NCBI GenBank assembly: GCA_003134435.1
Contig: PLBE01000189.1
Coordinates: 1-37,480, forward strand
Direction: 5' to 3'
Length of the DNA stretch: 37,480 nucleotides
DNA from: Acidobacteriaceae bacterium
GTDB lineage: Bacteria > Acidobacteriota > Terriglobia > Terriglobales > Acidobacteriaceae
Below the pieces are notes generated by a model, which was not told the DNA's origin, ran no database searches, and saw nothing but the letters and a program-made list of their open reading frames with translations. Both the position numbers and the translations under genes were made by a program. This document shows, in pieces, positions 1 to 7,446 of this stretch. Each line of letters starts with the position of its first letter. Within the stretch, counting starts at the first letter, position 1.

Positions 1-2
1 GC

Positions 3-476
3 AACACAAAGATCATCGGGCTGAGCGTGGACCCGGTATCGAGTCATGACAAATGGGCGGCCGATATTGAAGAAACGCAGGGCCATAGAGTGACTTATCC
101 AATGATTGGCGACCCGGAACTGAAGGTGGCGAAGCTCTATGACATGCTGCCCGCGGAAGCCGGGACGAGCAGCGAAGGACGCACGGCGGCCGATAATGCC
201 ACGGTGCGCACGGTGTTCGTAATTGGCCCGGATAAGAAGATCAAGCTGATGCTGATTTACCCAATGAGCAGCGGGCGCAACTTCGATGAAGTATTGCGCG
301 TGCTTGATTCGATCCAACTCTCCGCCAAGTACAGTGTCGCGACGCCGGTGAACTGGAAGCCAGGAGATGACGTGATCATTCCCACCTCGGTCTCCGATGA
401 ACAGGCCAAGCAGAAATATCCCGGCGGCTTTAAGACGCTGAAGCCCTATCTGCGAGTGGTGGCGCAGCCGAAGTAG
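3..476 (+). CDS. 1-Cys peroxiredoxin (Prx6/AhpC-TSA type), C-terminal part; 5' end outside window
   Basis: The open frame enters from the left edge and ends at a TAG at 474-476, so the N-terminal thioredoxin-fold half and the peroxidatic Cys motif are not visible. The visible part contains GLSVDPVSSHDKWAADIEE, then YPMIGDPELKVAKLYDMLP and RTVFVIGPDKKIKLMLIYP, followed by SSGRNFDEVLRVLDSIQLS and a C-terminal extension with PVNWKPGDDVIIP. This order, especially the NWKPGD motif, is typical of the long 1-Cys (Prx6-like) branch. Such enzymes reduce hydrogen peroxide and alkyl peroxides in the cytoplasm. The selenocysteine tRNA follows 55 bases downstream on the same strand. Identification by family motif is strong; the substrate is not determined. 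Confidence 0.9.
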   Translation, partial: NTKIIGLSVDPVSSHDKWAADIEETQGHRVTYPMIGDPELKVAKLYDMLPAEAGTSSEGRTAADNATVRTVFVIGPDKKIKLMLIYPMSSGRNFDEVLRVLDSIQLSAKYSVATPVNWKPGDDVIIPTSVSDEQAKQKYPGGFKTLKPYLRVVAQPK

Positions 477-531
477 AACCTGCGCGACGCTTGGTCCGGA
501 GACTTAGTCTCGAGGTTCTCTCTCTTAACAC

Positions 532-628
532 GGAAGCGCATGCGGTCCGGTGATCGTCCCGGTCTTCAAAACCGGCGGGCGGCATCTTCGATGTTGCCGG
601 TGTGTTCGACTCACACACGCTTCCGCCA
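532..628 (+). tRNA. selC: Selenocysteine tRNA, anticodon TCA, CCA encoded
   Basis: A complete tRNA-Sec fold can be drawn by eye. The acceptor stem pairs GGAAGCG (532-538) with CGCTTCC (618-624); the eighth position is a C539/A617 mismatch. The D-stem has 6 bp (542-547 with 552-557, the outer pair G-U) and a 4-base CGGT loop, as in Escherichia coli selC. The anticodon stem is 559-563/571-575, with loop CTTCAAA and anticodon TCA at 566-568. The variable arm is a 9-bp stem (578-586/590-598) with a 3-base loop. The T-arm is GTGTG-TTCGACT-CACAC (600-616). G625 is the discriminator and CCA is at 626-628. The 6-bp D-stem, long variable arm and UCA anticodon distinguish it from tRNA-Ser and from a suppressor tRNA. 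No selA, selB or selD and no obvious selenoprotein were seen in the window. Confidence 0.96.
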
Positions 629-861
629 AAACAAAGGCTCACCGGGCCACACATACGGTTCACATGCCGTTGACTGCCCAACTGCTTATTTTGATGCAGC
701 TACGCCGATTTCACATCCTTATAGACGCTAATCGTCGTTCTAATAGATGCGGTCTCTGCCCTTAAGAGGAATGATAGAGACTATTCGCGACTGCGTCACC
801 GACGGCACGCGGCCGGGCGCTACGAGGCTACCGTAGGGGGCAAGCTCGCCATTGCCGCATG

Positions 862-877
862 TGTGATCGTAATCACA
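862..877 (+). promoter_or_regulatory. CRP/FNR-family operator, perfect TGTGA-N6-TCACA palindrome
   Basis: TGTGA at 862-866 and TCACA at 873-877 are separated by TCGTAA, an exact match to the CRP consensus half-sites. A second, weaker inverted repeat (AAGTG 883-887, CACTT 896-900) lies two helical turns downstream. If TATATT at 922-927 is the -10 box, transcription starts near 934. The perfect site is then centred near -64 and the weak one near -42, the usual class I and class II activator positions. The Crp/Fnr gene at 11748-12461 encodes a recognition helix with the CRP-type R-E-T-x-x-R residues and is the obvious candidate ligand. The palindrome is seen directly; the regulator pairing is inferred. 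Confidence 0.65.
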
Positions 878-921
878 TCAGAAAGTGATGTCAGACACTT
901 CGATCCGGACAACCCTGACAC

Positions 922-927
922 TATATT
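922..927 (+). promoter_or_regulatory. Candidate -10 box (TATATT) of the electron-transfer cluster
   Basis: TATATT matches the sigma-70 -10 consensus at 5 of 6 positions. The hexamer 17 bases upstream (899-904, TTCGAT) is a poor -35, as expected for an activator-dependent promoter. The spacing to the two inverted repeats at 862-877 and 883-900 supports this choice. There is no experimental start site. Confidence 0.4.
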
Positions 928-996
928 CCCCACATCGCGCGTTACCAATGTGATCAGTGAATGACCTTAACCTTCGACCGCCAAGGAGGCGATCCT

Positions 997-2553
997 ATGG
1001 ATGTAGGGCGTCGGATATCCGTGATTTTTTCTTTCGTTGTCATCGTCATACTGCTGACCGGCAGCAGCTATGCTATCCCCGCGTTCTCGCGACAATATGG
1101 CACCTCGTGTACCACTTGTCATATCGACTTTCCGAAGCTCAATGATTTTGGTAAGGCCTTCAAGGACGCTGGATTCAAATTCCCGAAAGGCGATGAAGAC
1201 TTCATCAAGGTTCCACCGATCATGCTGGGAGCGCCGGCGCAAAAAGATATGTGGCCTCATGTCATCTATCCCGGCACCATCCCCGGGTTGCCGCAAATCG
1301 GCCTGCGATACAACCAATTCTTCCAATACACGAGCGGCAATGCCAACAATTATTACGGGAGCCAAGTCCTTCCGGGGTCAACGCCGGGGTCGGCGCTGCC
1401 GCCGACGATTCCGCGCACTGATTTCCAGGCGGGGTACTTCAGCATTTTTATGGCGGGAAATTTTGGCAGCGACATTGCCTTCTGGGTAGACGACGATTTG
1501 AGTGTGTCGGGTGCCAATGCAAATGGCGCTCTGGGCGACGGGTATCTGCGCTTCGTCAACATCGGGCGTTTCCTCAAGTTGCCCACTGACGCATTCACGG
1601 TGAAGGTGGGCCAGTTCGAGCTTGACTTGCCTTTTACCCAGGCTCGCTCGATCAATATCAGTCCCTACGATATCTACACCCAGGCAAACATCGGCGCGGC
1701 CAATCCAGCGAATGGTCTGCCCAGTGTGAATAACCAGTTTTCGATGCAGGACGGGGCCCAGGGAATCGAATTCAGCGGCGGTCATCAGTATGGCGGCTAT
1801 CACTACTCGCTGGCGGTGGTGAACCAGAACACCAGTGGCGGCGCGGCGGCGGCACCGCCTAATGTCGACACGCCCTCGGCCTTTTTCTCTGACTCCAACT
1901 ATAAAGACGTCTACGGGCGATTTTCTTATCGTTTTAATTTAGAGAAGGATCCGGCGAGCCGGCACGATGTTCAGGCGGCAGGCGCCACGGGACCGCGCGA
2001 CCACACGTATCTGAGCCTCGGCACGTTCTTTTTCAAAGGCCGCTCCGTGCAGCGCTTCAGTGGTTTGACGGGTGGAGGGGCGGCCGAGGTTCTGACCGCG
2101 CGCGAGCCTTTTTACCGGGTCGGCGGGGACTTCAGCTTTAACTATCGTACCTTCAATCTGTTTGGTCTCTACATGTATGCCCACGATCAGAATGTCCTAT
2201 TGAACTCCGGCTTCACCGGATTTGGCAATGGCGATCCAGTCAAATTCAACGGTGGCTTTCTCGAGGCCGACTATCTCGCGTTGCCCTGGGTGATGGCGAT
2301 CATGCGCTACGACCATGTCCAGTCAACTTCGGATTTTCTGAATGGGGCCAGTTCCGGAAACTATTACTCTCCGGTGGGGAGTTCGCGTGATCGGGTCACG
2401 CCCGGCGTGCAGTTTCTGATTCATGCCAACATCAAAACGTCGTTCGAGTACCAGTTTCGTCCAAGACAGGCTCTCGCCTACGACCAGAATGGAAAGCCGT
2501 TGAACTCATTTCGTACGAACACTGCCACCGGCGCTTTGGAATTCGTGTATTAG
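997..2553 (+). CDS. Fused monohaem cytochrome-porin, Cyc2-like outer-membrane protein
   Basis: The start is set at ATG 997 because AAGGAGG (983-989) lies 7 bases upstream; an in-frame ATG at 961 has no ribosome site. The 518-residue product has a signal peptide with likely cleavage after SSYA (about residue 26). The mature N-terminus is IPAFSRQYGTSCTTCH, with one CxxCH haem site at residues 38-42, followed by FPKLNDFGKAFKDAGF. A haem domain with the pattern A-x-P-x-F-[AS]-R-Q...CxxCH...F-P-x-L-x-x-F-G-x-x-F-K is what I know from Cyc2-type fused cytochrome-porins, which oxidise extracellular Fe(II). The remaining ~450 residues are rich in aromatic, Gly and Asn strands and end in EFVY, an aromatic C-terminus typical of outer-membrane beta-barrels. 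The porin fold and the Fe(II) role are inferred; other unassigned families share this motif. It heads a same-strand cluster of redox genes. Confidence 0.72.
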   Translation: MDVGRRISVIFSFVVIVILLTGSSYAIPAFSRQYGTSCTTCHIDFPKLNDFGKAFKDAGFKFPKGDEDFIKVPPIMLGAPAQKDMWPHVIYPGTIPGLPQIGLRYNQFFQYTSGNANNYYGSQVLPGSTPGSALPPTIPRTDFQAGYFSIFMAGNFGSDIAFWVDDDLSVSGANANGALGDGYLRFVNIGRFLKLPTDAFTVKVGQFELDLPFTQARSINISPYDIYTQANIGAANPANGLPSVNNQFSMQDGAQGIEFSGGHQYGGYHYSLAVVNQNTSGGAAAAPPNVDTPSAFFSDSNYKDVYGRFSYRFNLEKDPASRHDVQAAGATGPRDHTYLSLGTFFFKGRSVQRFSGLTGGGAAEVLTAREPFYRVGGDFSFNYRTFNLFGLYMYAHDQNVLLNSGFTGFGNGDPVKFNGGFLEADYLALPWVMAIMRYDHVQSTSDFLNGASSGNYYSPVGSSRDRVTPGVQFLIHANIKTSFEYQFRPRQALAYDQNGKPLNSFRTNTATGALEFVY

Positions 2554-2604
2554 GGGCCGGAATTGCTTGCATCGATTATTACAAGAGAAATTCAAGGAGA
2601 GAGC

Positions 2605-3195
2605 ATGAAACGCACTTTGATCTCGATGATGATGGTAGGGACAGTCGTAATGATGCTGAGCCTGGCGGCCAGCGCGGGCACGATCAGCGGAAAGGTGTCC
2701 GGTGTAAGTGGCGAATCCGTGGTCTACGTGGAAGCCGTAGCCGGCAAGACTTTCCCCGCCCCCACCGCGAAGCCGGTCATCGACCAGAAGGGCCTGATGT
2801 TCCAACCACACATTGTCGTGGTGGAGCAGGGCACGACGGTAGAGTTCCTGAACAGTGACAAAGTTGCCCACAATGTGTTCTGGCCCTCGGTTGGCGGCAA
2901 TAAAAAACTCACCCACAACCTGGGCACATGGCCGCAGGGCGAAAAACGTCCGTTCAAGTTTGACAATGCGGGCGCAGTGCCTCTGTTGTGCAATGTGCAC
3001 CCGGAGATGGCCGGTTACATCGTGGTATCGCCCACTCCGTACTTCGCTCTGACGGATAAATCAGGCGAGTACAAGATCGAGAATGTACCGGACGGCAGCT
3101 ACACAGTTGTGGCGTGGCACGAGGGCGCGAAGAATCAATCCAAGCCGGTGAGTGTGGCGGGCGACAGCAAAGCGGACTTTACCCTGAGCAAGTAG
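2605..3195 (+). CDS. Exported blue-copper (plastocyanin/cupredoxin-like) protein with a C-terminal CarboxypepD_reg-like domain
   Basis: ATG 2605 is preceded by AAGGAG (2594-2599), so this is preferred over the upstream ATG at 2563. The 196-residue product has a signal peptide of about 24 residues ending in LAASA. A type 1 copper site is visible: H89 in DKVAHNVFW, C129 and H132 in LLCNVHPEM, and M135. This His-Cys-His-Met set is the classic mononuclear blue-copper ligand set. The C-terminal segment, SGEYKIENVPDGSYTVVAW, looks like a carboxypeptidase-regulatory/transthyretin-like beta domain. The protein probably shuttles single electrons in the periplasm. Its place between the cytochrome-porin gene and the Rieske/cytochrome b genes suggests it carries electrons between them, but this is inferred from position only. 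Confidence 0.88.
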   Translation: MKRTLISMMMVGTVVMMLSLAASAGTISGKVSGVSGESVVYVEAVAGKTFPAPTAKPVIDQKGLMFQPHIVVVEQGTTVEFLNSDKVAHNVFWPSVGGNKKLTHNLGTWPQGEKRPFKFDNAGAVPLLCNVHPEMAGYIVVSPTPYFALTDKSGEYKIENVPDGSYTVVAWHEGAKNQSKPVSVAGDSKADFTLSK

Positions 3196-3205
3196 TCCAA
3201 CAAAG

Positions 3206-3260
3206 GCCGCGACGTGGGTCGCGGCGGTCCCGTTCTATGACGCCGGGCGGGGACGCCCGG
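3206..3260 (+). other. Two consecutive perfect hairpins between the cupredoxin and flavoprotein genes
   Basis: GCCGCGAC (3206-3213) pairs with GTCGCGGC (3218-3225) around a GTGG loop. CCGGGCG (3243-3249) pairs with CGCCCGG (3254-3260) around GGGA. Neither is followed directly by a T-run; a short TTTT occurs only near 3277-3280. They may tune processing, stability or partial termination between the first two genes and the respiratory complex genes, or the second may be a dispersed intergenic element. Structure seen, function inferred. Confidence 0.6.
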
Positions 3261-3302
3261 TGCTCCACTTGTCTGCTTTTCATATCTTGGGGAACAGCCA
3301 TC

Positions 3303-5414
3303 GTGCTGAAGCGATTCAAAGACAAAAGAGTAGACAGGGATTGGTTGAACACCAACTTTCCTTGCATGATGGCATGTCCGGCGCACACGAATGCGGGCCG
3401 GTACGTCGAACTCATTGCTGAGGGACGATTTGAGGATGCTTACAAGTTTGCGCGCGATCCGAATCCGCTGGCCAGCATCTGCGGGCGGGTTTGCGCGCAT
3501 CCTTGTGAAACGGCCTGTCGCCGGGGCGAAATCGATCGCCCCATCGCCATCCGGGCTCTCAAGCGTTTTCTGACAGAGCGGCACGGACCGGAATCGAAGC
3601 ATCCTCTCGATGTCTATGCCGGCCGAGCTCAGAAGAAACTGCCATTCAAAGTCGCGGTAGTCGGCGGCGGTCCGGTGGGACTCTCGGCGGCGCACGATTT
3701 GGCGTTGATGGGTTACGCGGTTACGATTTTTGAATCGGCCCCGGTGGCCGGCGGAATGCTCTACCTGGGTATTCCCGAATACCGCTTGCCTCGTGATGTA
3801 GTGGAAGCGCAAGTGCGCGAGATCCTTGCCACGGGCGACATCACGCTCCGACTGAATCAGACTGCCGGTCGCGACTTTATGGTTTCGGACCTGCGCCATC
3901 AGGGCTTCGATGCGGTGCTGATTGCCGTGGGCGCGCATCGCAGCCGCGATCTCACCATCCCCGGAGTCGATCTGGATGGGGTTTACAAGGGCATCGACTT
4001 CCTGCTGAACGTGAATCTGGGCTACAAGTTCACCATCGGCAGGAAAGTGATTGTGATTGGCGGCGGTAACGTGGCCATGGACGTGGCGCGTTCGGCGGCT
4101 CGCGAAGTGGTTCGTCAGCATGCCGGTGGAGTCGAAGACCTCGAGCCTTCCCAAGAGAGCGTCAGTGCCGTGGCCACGAAAGAGATGGTGGACGTGTCCC
4201 TCTCTGCGCTGCGCATGGGGGCGCAGGAAGTGCATCTGGTCTGCCTGGAAAAACGCGAAGAGATGCCGGCGGCGCTGGAAGAGATCGAAGAGGCGGAGAC
4301 GGAAGGCATTGTCATGCATCCCGGGCTCGGTCCCAAGCGCATGATTGGCAAGAGTGGCCGAGTCGTGGCGCTCGAGACACTCGATACAAAATGGGTCTTC
4401 GATCAGAACAAGCGCTTCAATCCCGCATTTTATGAGGGCAGTGAAAGACAACTGGAGTGCGACACGGTGATTATGGCCGTGGGGCAGGCGCCACGGCTGG
4501 ACTTCCTCAAACCCGACGATGGCGTGGAAGTGTCTCCGCGTGGGCTGATCGCGGTGAATCCGCAAACCCTGATGACTTCGGCGAACGGAATTTTTGCCGG
4601 CGGCGACTGCGTTTTTGGGCCGCGTCTGATCATCGACAGCGTAGCGGACGGCAAGCGCGCGGCAGTCGGCATTGATGAATTCGTGCGCACTCACCAATTT
4701 CGTGAAGCGGTCGCTGGAGTGGATGGTCGCGAGGATGGCGAGGGACCGCCCCTATCCATTGGCAGCGTGGCGCAGGGCAGGCGGGCCGCAGATGGCATCA
4801 GCGGGCTCATGGCGGGCGAAAGGCACCCGGAACCACTGATCGAAATCGAAGTACTGAAGCGCCACAGTATGCCGCTGGAGCTGTTAGACCTGGTTCGCCC
4901 ACCCATCCCGACGCTGCCGCTGGAGCGCCGCACGGGAGTGACCGAGGTCGAGGTTGGCTATGACGTTCAGTCGGCGATGGAAGAAGCCCAGCGCTGCCTG
5001 CATTGCTGGGTGAATACAGTTTTCGAGGGTTCGCCCGAAGACGGGAGCATGTGCATCCTCTGCGGCGGTTGCGTCGATGTGTGCCCGGAAAACTGCCTGC
5101 AACTGGTCTCCCTCGACCGCATCCATTTCGAGCCTGAAACGGTAGAGCAGATTCGGGAGCACCAGGAACTGTTTGGCGTGGAACTGGACGAAGTGGCGGC
5201 CGACAATCTTGGCATCATAACCGGCTCCGCCATGTTGAAAGACGAGACGCGGTGTATTCGTTGCGGACTGTGCGCGGCGCGCTGTCCCGTCGGCACTATA
5301 ACGATGGAGTCTTACAACCTGGTTTCCGCCGAGCCGACCGGACTGATTTCCGTGGAAGCCATCGATGGACCACTCCGACCTAAGTCGCCCGTAGTGGCTG
5401 GAGGCCCGAAGTAA
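3303..5414 (+). CDS. NAD(P)H-dependent FAD/iron-sulfur oxidoreductase (GltD-like) with C-terminal ferredoxin domain
   Basis: The start is placed at GTG 3303 (GGGGA upstream at about 3289-3293); the frame is open upstream but runs into the preceding gene. The 703-residue product begins with a GltD-type Fe-S domain, with cysteines 21, 25, 60, 64, 68 and 72. FAD-binding GGGPVG follows at 121-126 and the NAD(P)-binding VIGGGNVAMD at about 251-260. The FAD-closing segment IFAGGDCVFGPR comes near residues 426-437. The C-terminal part has CLHC (565-568) and two classical 4Fe-4S motifs, CILCGGCVDVCP (584-595) and CIRCGLCAARCP (651-662). The family transfers electrons between NAD(P)H and Fe-S partners. 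Glutamate synthase partnership is unlikely because no large subunit is adjacent and Rieske starts 2 bases after the stop. It is probably a cytoplasmic module of the Rieske/cytochrome b complex. Confidence 0.88.
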   Translation: MLKRFKDKRVDRDWLNTNFPCMMACPAHTNAGRYVELIAEGRFEDAYKFARDPNPLASICGRVCAHPCETACRRGEIDRPIAIRALKRFLTERHGPESKHPLDVYAGRAQKKLPFKVAVVGGGPVGLSAAHDLALMGYAVTIFESAPVAGGMLYLGIPEYRLPRDVVEAQVREILATGDITLRLNQTAGRDFMVSDLRHQGFDAVLIAVGAHRSRDLTIPGVDLDGVYKGIDFLLNVNLGYKFTIGRKVIVIGGGNVAMDVARSAAREVVRQHAGGVEDLEPSQESVSAVATKEMVDVSLSALRMGAQEVHLVCLEKREEMPAALEEIEEAETEGIVMHPGLGPKRMIGKSGRVVALETLDTKWVFDQNKRFNPAFYEGSERQLECDTVIMAVGQAPRLDFLKPDDGVEVSPRGLIAVNPQTLMTSANGIFAGGDCVFGPRLIIDSVADGKRAAVGIDEFVRTHQFREAVAGVDGREDGEGPPLSIGSVAQGRRAADGISGLMAGERHPEPLIEIEVLKRHSMPLELLDLVRPPIPTLPLERRTGVTEVEVGYDVQSAMEEAQRCLHCWVNTVFEGSPEDGSMCILCGGCVDVCPENCLQLVSLDRIHFEPETVEQIREHQELFGVELDEVAADNLGIITGSAMLKDETRCIRCGLCAARCPVGTITMESYNLVSAEPTGLISVEAIDGPLRPKSPVVAGGPK

Positions 5415-5416
5415 TC

Positions 5417-5947
5417 ATGTCCGACGAAAAACAAAGCAAATCGAACGAGCCTGGCGCCGCAACCGACCACGAGTTTAACCGTCGCGCTTTTTTCGTGAAG
5501 CTGGGATTGGGATCGCTTAGTATCGCGGCGGCCGGCACGGCGGCATTTTCGTATCAGTTTCTCTCGCCCAATGTCTTGTACGAGCCTTCTCCCATCGTCA
5601 ATGCGGGCCGGCCGGAGAATTATCCGGTCGATTCGGTGACGCTGGACGTGAACTCAGGAATTTATCTGATTCATGCGCAGGAGGGTTTTTTTGCGTTGAG
5701 CGCCATCTGTACCCACCTCGGGTGTCTGACGGCATGGAAGCCGGAGTTGGGAGAGCATGGCATCATTGCCTGTCCATGTCATGGCAGCAAGTTTTACGTT
5801 CGCGACGCTGGGAAAACTCCGGGCGAGAAGATTGAAGGTCCAGCCCCCAAGCCGCTGCCCTGGCTGCAGACTTCGCTCAGCGATGAAGGCGACCTGATGG
5901 TCGATCGCTCCAAACAAATTGATCCCATGAAGTTCCTGAGGGTGTGA
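5417..5947 (+). CDS. Rieske iron-sulfur protein of a cytochrome bc/b6f-type complex
   Basis: The 176-residue product has a twin-arginine-like N-terminus ([14 protein letters not shown], residues 21-34) and one membrane segment with [10 protein letters not shown]. It carries the two 2Fe-2S boxes CTHLGC (98-103) and CPCHGS (119-124), so all ligands are present (C98, H100, C119, H122) as well as the disulfide cysteines C103 and C121. It takes one electron from quinol at the outer quinone site and passes it to a c-type cytochrome or copper protein. The ATG lies 2 bases after the flavoprotein stop and the stop overlaps the cytochrome b start region, so translation is probably coupled. At 176 residues it is in the size range of b6f-type Rieske proteins. 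Function assignment is secure. Confidence 0.96.
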   Translation: MSDEKQSKSNEPGAATDHEFNRRAFFVKLGLGSLSIAAAGTAAFSYQFLSPNVLYEPSPIVNAGRPENYPVDSVTLDVNSGIYLIHAQEGFFALSAICTHLGCLTAWKPELGEHGIIACPCHGSKFYVRDAGKTPGEKIEGPAPKPLPWLQTSLSDEGDLMVDRSKQIDPMKFLRV

Positions 5948-5949
5948 GC

Positions 5950-6738
5950 GTGGCGAAAACAATCACCAACTATTTCGACGAGTTGCGCGGTACACGGGTA
6001 TGGCGCTCGGTGTTCCGCAGCGGCTCCGGGTCAAGCACTCTGCATCGAGCGCTGGCGATCCAACAGAACGTGTTCCTGCACCTTTTCTCCACTAAAGTGC
6101 GGACTCGCATGCTCAGCTTCAGCGCGACGTGGTATCTGGGCACCCTGACCCTGGGCACATTTCTCATACTAGTGAGCACCGGCATTCCTCTGATGTTCTA
6201 TTACCATCCCTCGGTGCCGCAGGCTTATGCGGACACGAAGGACCTGCAGTTTGTGGTTTCCTCCGGTTTGTTTCTGCGCAACCTGCATCGCTGGTCAGCC
6301 CATGCCATGGTGTTTCTGGTGTTCGCGCACATGTTCAAAGTGTTTTACCGCGGCGCTTACCGCCCGCCGCGCGAGTTCAATTGGGTTATCGGCGTGGTTC
6401 TGCTGCTGATCACACTGCTGCTCAGCTATACGGGCTATCTGTTGCCCTGGGATCAGTTGGCGTTCTGGGCGATCACGGTGGGATCTAATATCGCATCTGC
6501 GGTTCCAGTGATGGGTAACAAGGTTCACTTCCTGATGCTTGGTGGAAACGTGGTGAATGCCAATGCTCTGCTGCGCTTTTATGTGCTGCACTGCATGATT
6601 CTGCCGCTGGTCGCAATATTGTTTGTCGCCATACACTTCTGGCGCATTCGCAAGGATGGCGGCCTCTATGCTCATCAAAGCGAGCCCAGAACAGTTGCGG
6701 CTCGTTCGGTTCCCGCGAAGGGGGTCCCAGTGCCATGA
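5950..6738 (+). CDS. Cytochrome b, N-terminal (b6-like) subunit
   Basis: GTG 5950 is preferred because GAGGG (5938-5942) lies 7 bases upstream; GTG 5944 is an in-frame alternative overlapping the Rieske stop. The 262-residue protein has four predicted membrane helices. The haem b ligands are visible: H113 and H127 in helix B (13 residues between, within [17 protein letters not shown]) and H214 and H229 in helix D (14 between). The 14-residue spacing in helix D is the b6f/Gram-positive pattern, while bc1 has 13. The cysteine that holds haem ci in b6 is not seen in the equivalent [11 protein letters not shown] segment. The stop overlaps the next start as ATGA. It forms the quinone-reacting core with the subunit encoded downstream. 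The short C-terminus after FWRIRKDGG shows the gene is split. Confidence 0.94.
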   Translation: MAKTITNYFDELRGTRVWRSVFRSGSGSSTLHRALAIQQNVFLHLFSTKVRTRMLSFSATWYLGTLTLGTFLILVSTGIPLMFYYHPSVPQAYADTKDLQFVVSSGLFLRNLHRWSAHAMVFLVFAHMFKVFYRGAYRPPREFNWVIGVVLLLITLLLSYTGYLLPWDQLAFWAITVGSNIASAVPVMGNKVHFLMLGGNVVNANALLRFYVLHCMILPLVAILFVAIHFWRIRKDGGLYAHQSEPRTVAARSVPAKGVPVP

Positions 6739-7445
6739 GTGGTCCAACTCCGAAAGATTTCATCGCCGGTATGGATTCGAACGCGCGCAAGTCGCCGACG
6801 CGAGTTGTATTCGTTACGCGGCGGACCTCGGCGCAGGTGAAAGTTACGGCCGAAGATCAGGTGCAGACTTATCCAGAACTGCTCTTTCGAGCTGTGGTTG
6901 CCATCGAAGTGCTGGCGATCGCGCTGGTGAGCATGGCACTTCTGTTCAATGCACCGCTGGAGGGGATTGCGGATCCCTCGCATACGCCGAACCCGGCCAA
7001 GGCGCCTTGGTATTTTCTCGGTTTGCAGGAAATGCTCCACTACTTTCCGCCGGTGGTTGCGGGCGTGCTGGTTCCGGGCCTGGTTGTGATGGCGCTGATT
7101 GTGATTCCGTACTTCAACATTAATGTTGAAGCGGAAGGTCTGTTTTTGAAGGATCGCGAACGTCGCGTCCTTATTTTCTACGTGGTCACGGCTGCGCTCT
7201 GTTTATTCCTGCTTTTGTTTGATGTCTATGTGGCCCTGGTACCGGCGTTGATTGTTGCCGGATTCATGGCGCTGGCGGCGCAAAGTTCTCCACAGTCAGC
7301 CTCGGCCTTCCGGCGTGGTCTGGCTGCGAAGCCGCTTTCTTTCTGGATCATGACCTGGTTTCTGTTCGAACTCACGGTGCTCACGGCGGTCGGTACGTTC
7401 TTCCGCGGCCCAGGATGGTCCTGGGTTCTGCCCTGGAGGAGTTGA
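6735..7445 (+). CDS. Cytochrome b C-terminal (subunit IV-like) subunit
   Basis: The start codon overlaps the preceding stop as ATGA, with AAGGGGG (6718-6724) upstream. The 236-residue product has a soluble N-terminus of about 50 residues, then membrane helices around 51-71, 102-125, 143-162 and further helices near the C-terminus. The Qo-site motif is [15 protein letters not shown]; the usual PEWY is therefore APWY (residues 90-93), with the catalytic Glu replaced. This variant occurs in Rieske/cytochrome b complexes of several non-proteobacterial groups. [16 protein letters not shown] matches the following conserved helix. The protein completes the quinol oxidation site of the b6-like subunit. 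The end of the gene overlaps the Shine-Dalgarno of the octahaem cytochrome gene. Confidence 0.9.
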   Translation: MSGPTPKDFIAGMDSNARKSPTRVVFVTRRTSAQVKVTAEDQVQTYPELLFRAVVAIEVLAIALVSMALLFNAPLEGIADPSHTPNPAKAPWYFLGLQEMLHYFPPVVAGVLVPGLVVMALIVIPYFNINVEAEGLFLKDRERRVLIFYVVTAALCLFLLLFDVYVALVPALIVAGFMALAAQSSPQSASAFRRGLAAKPLSFWIMTWFLFELTVLTAVGTFFRGPGWSWVLPWRS

Positions 7446-7446
7446 A

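Larger units (their letters stand above)
629..996 (+). other. Gene-free interval between selC and the electron-transfer cluster
   Basis: No convincing coding frame is present in these 368 bases. The left part (629-860) shows nothing recognisable. The right part holds a perfect CRP-type palindrome (862-877), a second weaker inverted repeat (883-900), a -10-like TATATT (922-927) and the Shine-Dalgarno sequence of the first cluster gene (984-989). It is best read as the control region of the downstream cluster. Confidence 0.6.

Noticed and set aside
499-511. Terminator after the peroxiredoxin gene (GAGAC-TTA-GTCTC)
   Set aside because: A 5-bp stem without a following T-run is too weak to call.
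430-681. 83-codon minus-strand frame across selC
   Set aside because: Spans the tRNA gene and the peroxiredoxin end; a shadow frame.
3135-4697. 520-codon minus-strand open frame
   Set aside because: It is antisense to the FAD/Fe-S oxidoreductase, has no recognisable domain and arises from GC-rich codon bias on the other strand.
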